DNA of 64,000 nucleotides from Oryzias latipes. Lineage: Eukaryota > Chordata > Actinopteri > Beloniformes > Adrianichthyidae. Position numbers and translations under genes: made by a program. The notes beneath the pieces were generated by a model. The model did no database searches, was not told the DNA's origin, and saw only the letters and a list, made by a program, of their open reading frames with translations. Numbering within the stretch: position 1 is the first letter of the stretch; the number at the start of each line of letters is the position of its first letter. The stretch covers positions 3,193,041 through 3,257,040 of the forward strand of contig NC_019877.2 in assembly GCF_002234675.1 (NCBI RefSeq), read 5' to 3'. Below are positions 60,046 through 64,000 of this stretch, piece after piece.

Positions 60046-61287
60046 TAGTAGTACAGTAGTCTAATTTTTGAAAAACTTTTTGGTTTAGCCACAAGGTGGC
60101 AGTGTGGGACAACTTTTCCTTCTGTCCTGATCATTGCAGGGAGAAAAAAGTTGCATTGATTAATGCAAGAAAAGAATGCAACAAACAGGCAGAACGCAGG
60201 GATAATCTTTTTTAATCCACATTTTGGTGAGATTTTTTTTCTCACAATCCACTCTTTACAGTCACACCATCAACCAGGCTTTTTCACAAACACTGTATCT
60301 GATAAATCACAATTCTGGCAATTTTTTGTCAAAGACAGATGGTACTAAACCACACGGAAGAATAAAGATGATCAGCGAGAAGAGTGTTATAGATAATTCA
60401 ACAAAAATACTTTGTTTAAACAACATATTTCCTTATATATATATTTATTATATTATATTTTTTCTTTTTAAAACTCAGAGATGGCACAATCCAAATGAAC
60501 AATCTCTAAACGGTTGCATAGTTGAAAGGACAAATATTGAGGAAAAGAAATGAAAATCACATAAAGAGTAAAAATCTCCTTGGGTAAGGAGTAAAAAATA
60601 CTTTTTTTGTTTTTTGGAATACTTTTTTTGAATTTTGGCTGTAAACCCTTCACACGTTTGCCTCACCACGCGTGTAGTGGATGTGTGTAACATGGTAGCT
60701 TGCAGGGAGGATATGTGCAGCATAACAGCAGGGAAATCCACAGCAAACCAAATGATGGTCAATTCCAAAGCGGGAGAAAACGTGTTGGATGTGATTGTAA
60801 GCCGCCGGCGTCTGTCGTTGGGAGGAAACGATATTTCCGGTTAGGTGACAGACGCATCTTTCTGGCTTCTACTTGGAAGCTGCGAGGAGCTTGAAGAATT
60901 CCTGTTCTGTTCTCTGCGTCACGCCATGATGCGTTTCCGTCCGTGCTGAGCGTTAGTTCAGTGTTAATGCGGCTCGCTTCGCCTAAAAGCTCGTCGAGTC
61001 TTTAAAGCGCCGAGCCGAGCATGGATTAAAATCAAACCTTAAGACAAATGAAGAAATGGGCGATCAACCGCAGTCTTTTGATGCCGGCGCCGACCGTCCC
61101 GCCTCGTTCTGCACTTCCTCCACGCGTACATTCGCTCGTCCCGCGCGCTGAGAAAAACCTCCGAGTTCTTTGCTCCTCCAAAGCCTTTTCGTCTCGTCCG
61201 AACTGGGTTCCCTTTCCGCAGAACCTCTGCTTTCTTCAAGTCCACCACAAGACACAAACAAAATCTCCCCCCGGCGCCTGGCGGGGG
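60046..61287. other. gid4 3' flank
   Basis: The part next to 61288 must be the GID4 3' untranslated region. The stretch 60780-61280 is more balanced and CpG-containing than its surroundings and has open frames on both strands, none of them recognisable. I could not fix the poly(A) site; a minus-strand AATAAA lies near 60440. Confidence 0.4.
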
Positions 61288-63847
61288 TCACCGGAACTCG
61301 TAGATGGCTGCACTGTGCTCGGGAACGTGGGTGAGGTTTAGAGACTGATACCTGGGGAGACAGAGCAGCAGAATTCACCTGGAATTAGCGTGATCAGCCC
61401 ATCGATGTGGGGAGGGGGTTTAGCTCCAGAAGATATTCACAACAAACAACCACATCGGGACAGTTTATCATAGAGAAATTAAGAAAACTACCCCTTAAGG
61501 GTATTTTGTTGGACGTTTAAGAAAAGCAAAAGTCTGTGGGTTACCTGAGAAAAGTCACCCTAAAATACAATTCAAACAGCAGCAAATGAGTAGAAGTGGT
61601 CACCAACTGGTAAATAGGTAAGGGATCAATAAGGTGTCCGGTATCGGAAATGAACGGACGGCGAAGAGGCGGGAATCGTCTTCCGTTTAGCGCCTGACTG
61701 TTTCTTCCTGGAAGTCCATTCATGTCAGATTCTGGAGCTAAGAGTTCTGCATCTAGAGGACCTCTCTGACCTTCACAGGCGTTTCCGTGAGCATCACAGT
61801 CCTTCCCGGTTTATTTAAGAGTATTTCTTTCTCTCCGCATGATGCTACTGTGGCGTTGCAGTTGATTCTCTCTGCCCGATTGGAGGAAGGAACAAGGGAG
61901 CTCTTCTCTGCAGATTTCCTCAAGCACAGATGATGTGAATTAAAGGCCCTGATTGGATAAAAACTCGCCAAGAAGTCAGGATTTCCTCACAAAGAACTGC
62001 TTCCAAGGTATATATTAGGTATAGTAACCAATAAACGGACAGAGATTCTGGTTATTTGATGAACTTTGAGGAAATGGAATCATGATCTGCAGAAAAACAA
62101 CTAAAAATGGCATCATCCTTAATGAAAGACTTTAAAAAAATAAATGAAATGATTCAAAGCTTTTATATTGTATCTTTTGCATCTTCTTAAAGATCGTATT
62201 AAATTAGGTCAAAGAAAGAGTTTGTTACAAAGTTATCATGTCTAATTATTCTAAATTTGAATGTATAACCGATGATTGTATCGTTTTTGTGTATTATTCT
62301 TATTTGATTGCCTGAAACAAACCATTTCAAATCAAATCAAATCAAAATTTAGAGCTGAAAACTAACAATAAGTAGTTCATTAGCTATATGTATATTTAGT
62401 TGCACAAACTACAGATGTTTTATTCTTATTTGTTGGTGCTTCCACAGAAAAATCATTGTTAAGGTTGCAGCAGGAAAGACTTGGAGGTTATTTGTAGACG
62501 ACAGTTTTTTTTACCTTTGCAGCATTTTTCCGTCATGTTAGGACAGACGGTGCAGGACTCTTTCCATGTTTGAACATGAACCCTCATCCTTGAACCAGAA
62601 AAGCTGGTTGTCAGTCTGTAGATAAGCAACCCCCCCCACCCCCCACAAGGGTTTCTATGACATCATACTTTGGTTCTCCGTGTTGCTTCGGTTGTGGTTC
62701 TGCTCTTCACTAACCAGTTAAGTCCCTGATTCTCTGCTAAAAACAGACGTTCGGACGAAAACGATGGACTTCTCTGCGATAAAAACGCAAACGATTGGTT
62801 GTTTTCTCCTAAATCTGATGCCGTCTCCGTCAGGATGCCTGTGACGTCGAGTCATCTTTTCCATGTCAGTGCAAATCTGTGAAAGGATGTGAGATCTACT
62901 TATTTTTCAAACCAACGCAGGTGTGATTCGTTACCATTCGGAGCTCCTGTGGTAGTAGTAGCCCTCGATTGTTGCCGTAGATTTCTGAAAGCAGATGTAG
63001 TAGAATCCTGCAAAGGAGGCGCCGCTGATGTCTTTGATGGTGTGGTCAGGAACTAGGAACTGCTCCTGCAGACAGAGAGGAGCTAAATGAGAGCGGCTGC
63101 ATCTTGGAGTTCACTAGCAAACAGGTCGAGGCTTACCTTCCACCTCATAAAAATATAGTCCGAGTTCTTTAGATCCTCGTAGTCGAACTCGTCAGAGTTA
63201 AAAGTCTTCGCATACCGGTAGAAAGCCTGGAACTTGCCCTTGGTGCCAAAAGAGAGCGCATATAAAGTTACGGCGAGACGGCCACGTCGCCGCGGACGCC
63301 GAGCGTGGAAAAAGTGTCGTCTTACTTACCCAGTGCTTACGATCCACGTCCTCGTCTGCATCCCACTTTCGGGTGAGGAACGGCCTCTTCCTGCTGATGA
63401 TCTCCCCGGCGAAAAAAGTGGTCAGGGTCGGATATTCCTACGAAAATGTGCAACTGGATTATACCAACAATCTTGTTTTGTAAACTTTACAGCGTTAAGG
63501 CTAGGTTATCGCTATGTATAAATCATTAATAGAAAATTAAGACGTTTAAAAATATTCTAAGCAAATCGATCCCTTAATTAAAAATATCTGCACTTCAGAG
63601 GCAGAACAAAACAAAAAACTATGTAGAATTATTTGGCTCACGATCAGTTGGACTAATATTTAGTCATTGCAAGAAAAATTACACAAAAGGTGGAGGAAAA
63701 ACTTGCAAAAACATTTAAAATTCTAAGTCCAGTTCATCCACATGTACATATTCCAACATGAATCCTCTAAATATGAACAGAACTGACCTCTGTGAGTCCT
63801 TTTATTTTCAAATAGCCACACAAGTAGGAATCCTCCATTGTGACATG
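61288..63847 (-). CDS. gid4: GID4, substrate receptor of the CTLH ubiquitin ligase (3' part)
   Basis: GID4 recognises N-terminal proline degrons and presents proteins to the CTLH/GID ubiquitin ligase; in yeast it directs destruction of gluconeogenic enzymes. Five minus-strand exons are in the window: 63847-63788, 63437-63330, 63238-63137, 63065-62935 and 61351-61288. They splice in phase to the C-terminal 154 residues. The product reads [98 protein letters not shown] and ends IYEFR, nearly identical to the mammalian protein. These exons make most of the beta-barrel that binds the degron. The first part of the gene lies beyond 64000. Confidence 0.95.
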
Positions 63848-64000
63848 CTGTAACAAATAATAAACAGAACTTTTAGGTCAAATCTCCACTGAATTTATGT
63901 TAAAAAAAATAACAAAAACAAAACTTGACGGTCAGAAGCTGCAGTTTCTCAAAAAATGTCAACAGCCCCTAATGTTGCAACATTTAAGCTAGTTGTGATA

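Noticed and set aside
61048-61341. 97-codon plus-strand frame overlapping the last gid4 exon
   Set aside because: It is antisense to GID4 coding sequence and 3' untranslated region and has no family resemblance.

Overview
This window is nuclear DNA of a ray-finned (teleost) fish. Genes are split into short exons with GT/AG introns, intergenic DNA is AT-rich, and the dispersed repeats are of types common in teleosts (RTE-like and Rex/CR1/L2-like LINEs, a tRNA-derived SINE, hAT-like scraps, minisatellites). The exon-by-exon proteins match vertebrate families closely. I cannot fix the species; a percomorph is plausible.

Five protein-coding genes can be built. On the minus strand at the left, NEURL2 (13556-11988, two exons) is followed head-to-tail by MSRB1 (11528-9505, three exons), a selenoprotein whose selenocysteine codon is an in-frame TGA. 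An RTE-type LINE fragment with a 13-bp target duplication sits in MSRB1 intron 1. A CpG-rich promoter and leader exon near 18.4-18.7 kb begins TEX2 on the plus strand; its eleven coding exons run from 24023 to 35785. NOXO1 lies on the minus strand (47108-44629, eight exons) behind a TATA/GC-box promoter. The last five coding exons of GID4 lie at the right edge on the minus strand (63847-61288); its 5' part is outside the window.

Between the genes are repeats: a roughly 21-bp minisatellite at 7.7-8.2 kb, a 10-bp minisatellite with a 242-bp higher-order unit at 53.6-54.5 kb, two inverted copies of a GC-rich element at 39.6-40.7 and 56.0-57.8 kb, at least seven copies of one 300-400-bp dispersed family, a direct duplication at 49.3 and 51.8 kb, and two degraded pieces of one LINE family.

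The genes are not one pathway. MSRB1 repairs oxidised methionine and NOXO1 organises superoxide production, so two redox genes share the window, as they share human 16p13.3. NEURL2 and GID4 are substrate receptors of ubiquitin ligases. TEX2 is a lipid-transfer protein of ER contact sites. I found no convincing previously undescribed biological system. The observations most worth checking are the selenocysteine decoding signal of MSRB1, the CGCG palindrome in its promoter, the unidentified GC-rich repeat and the higher-order minisatellite.
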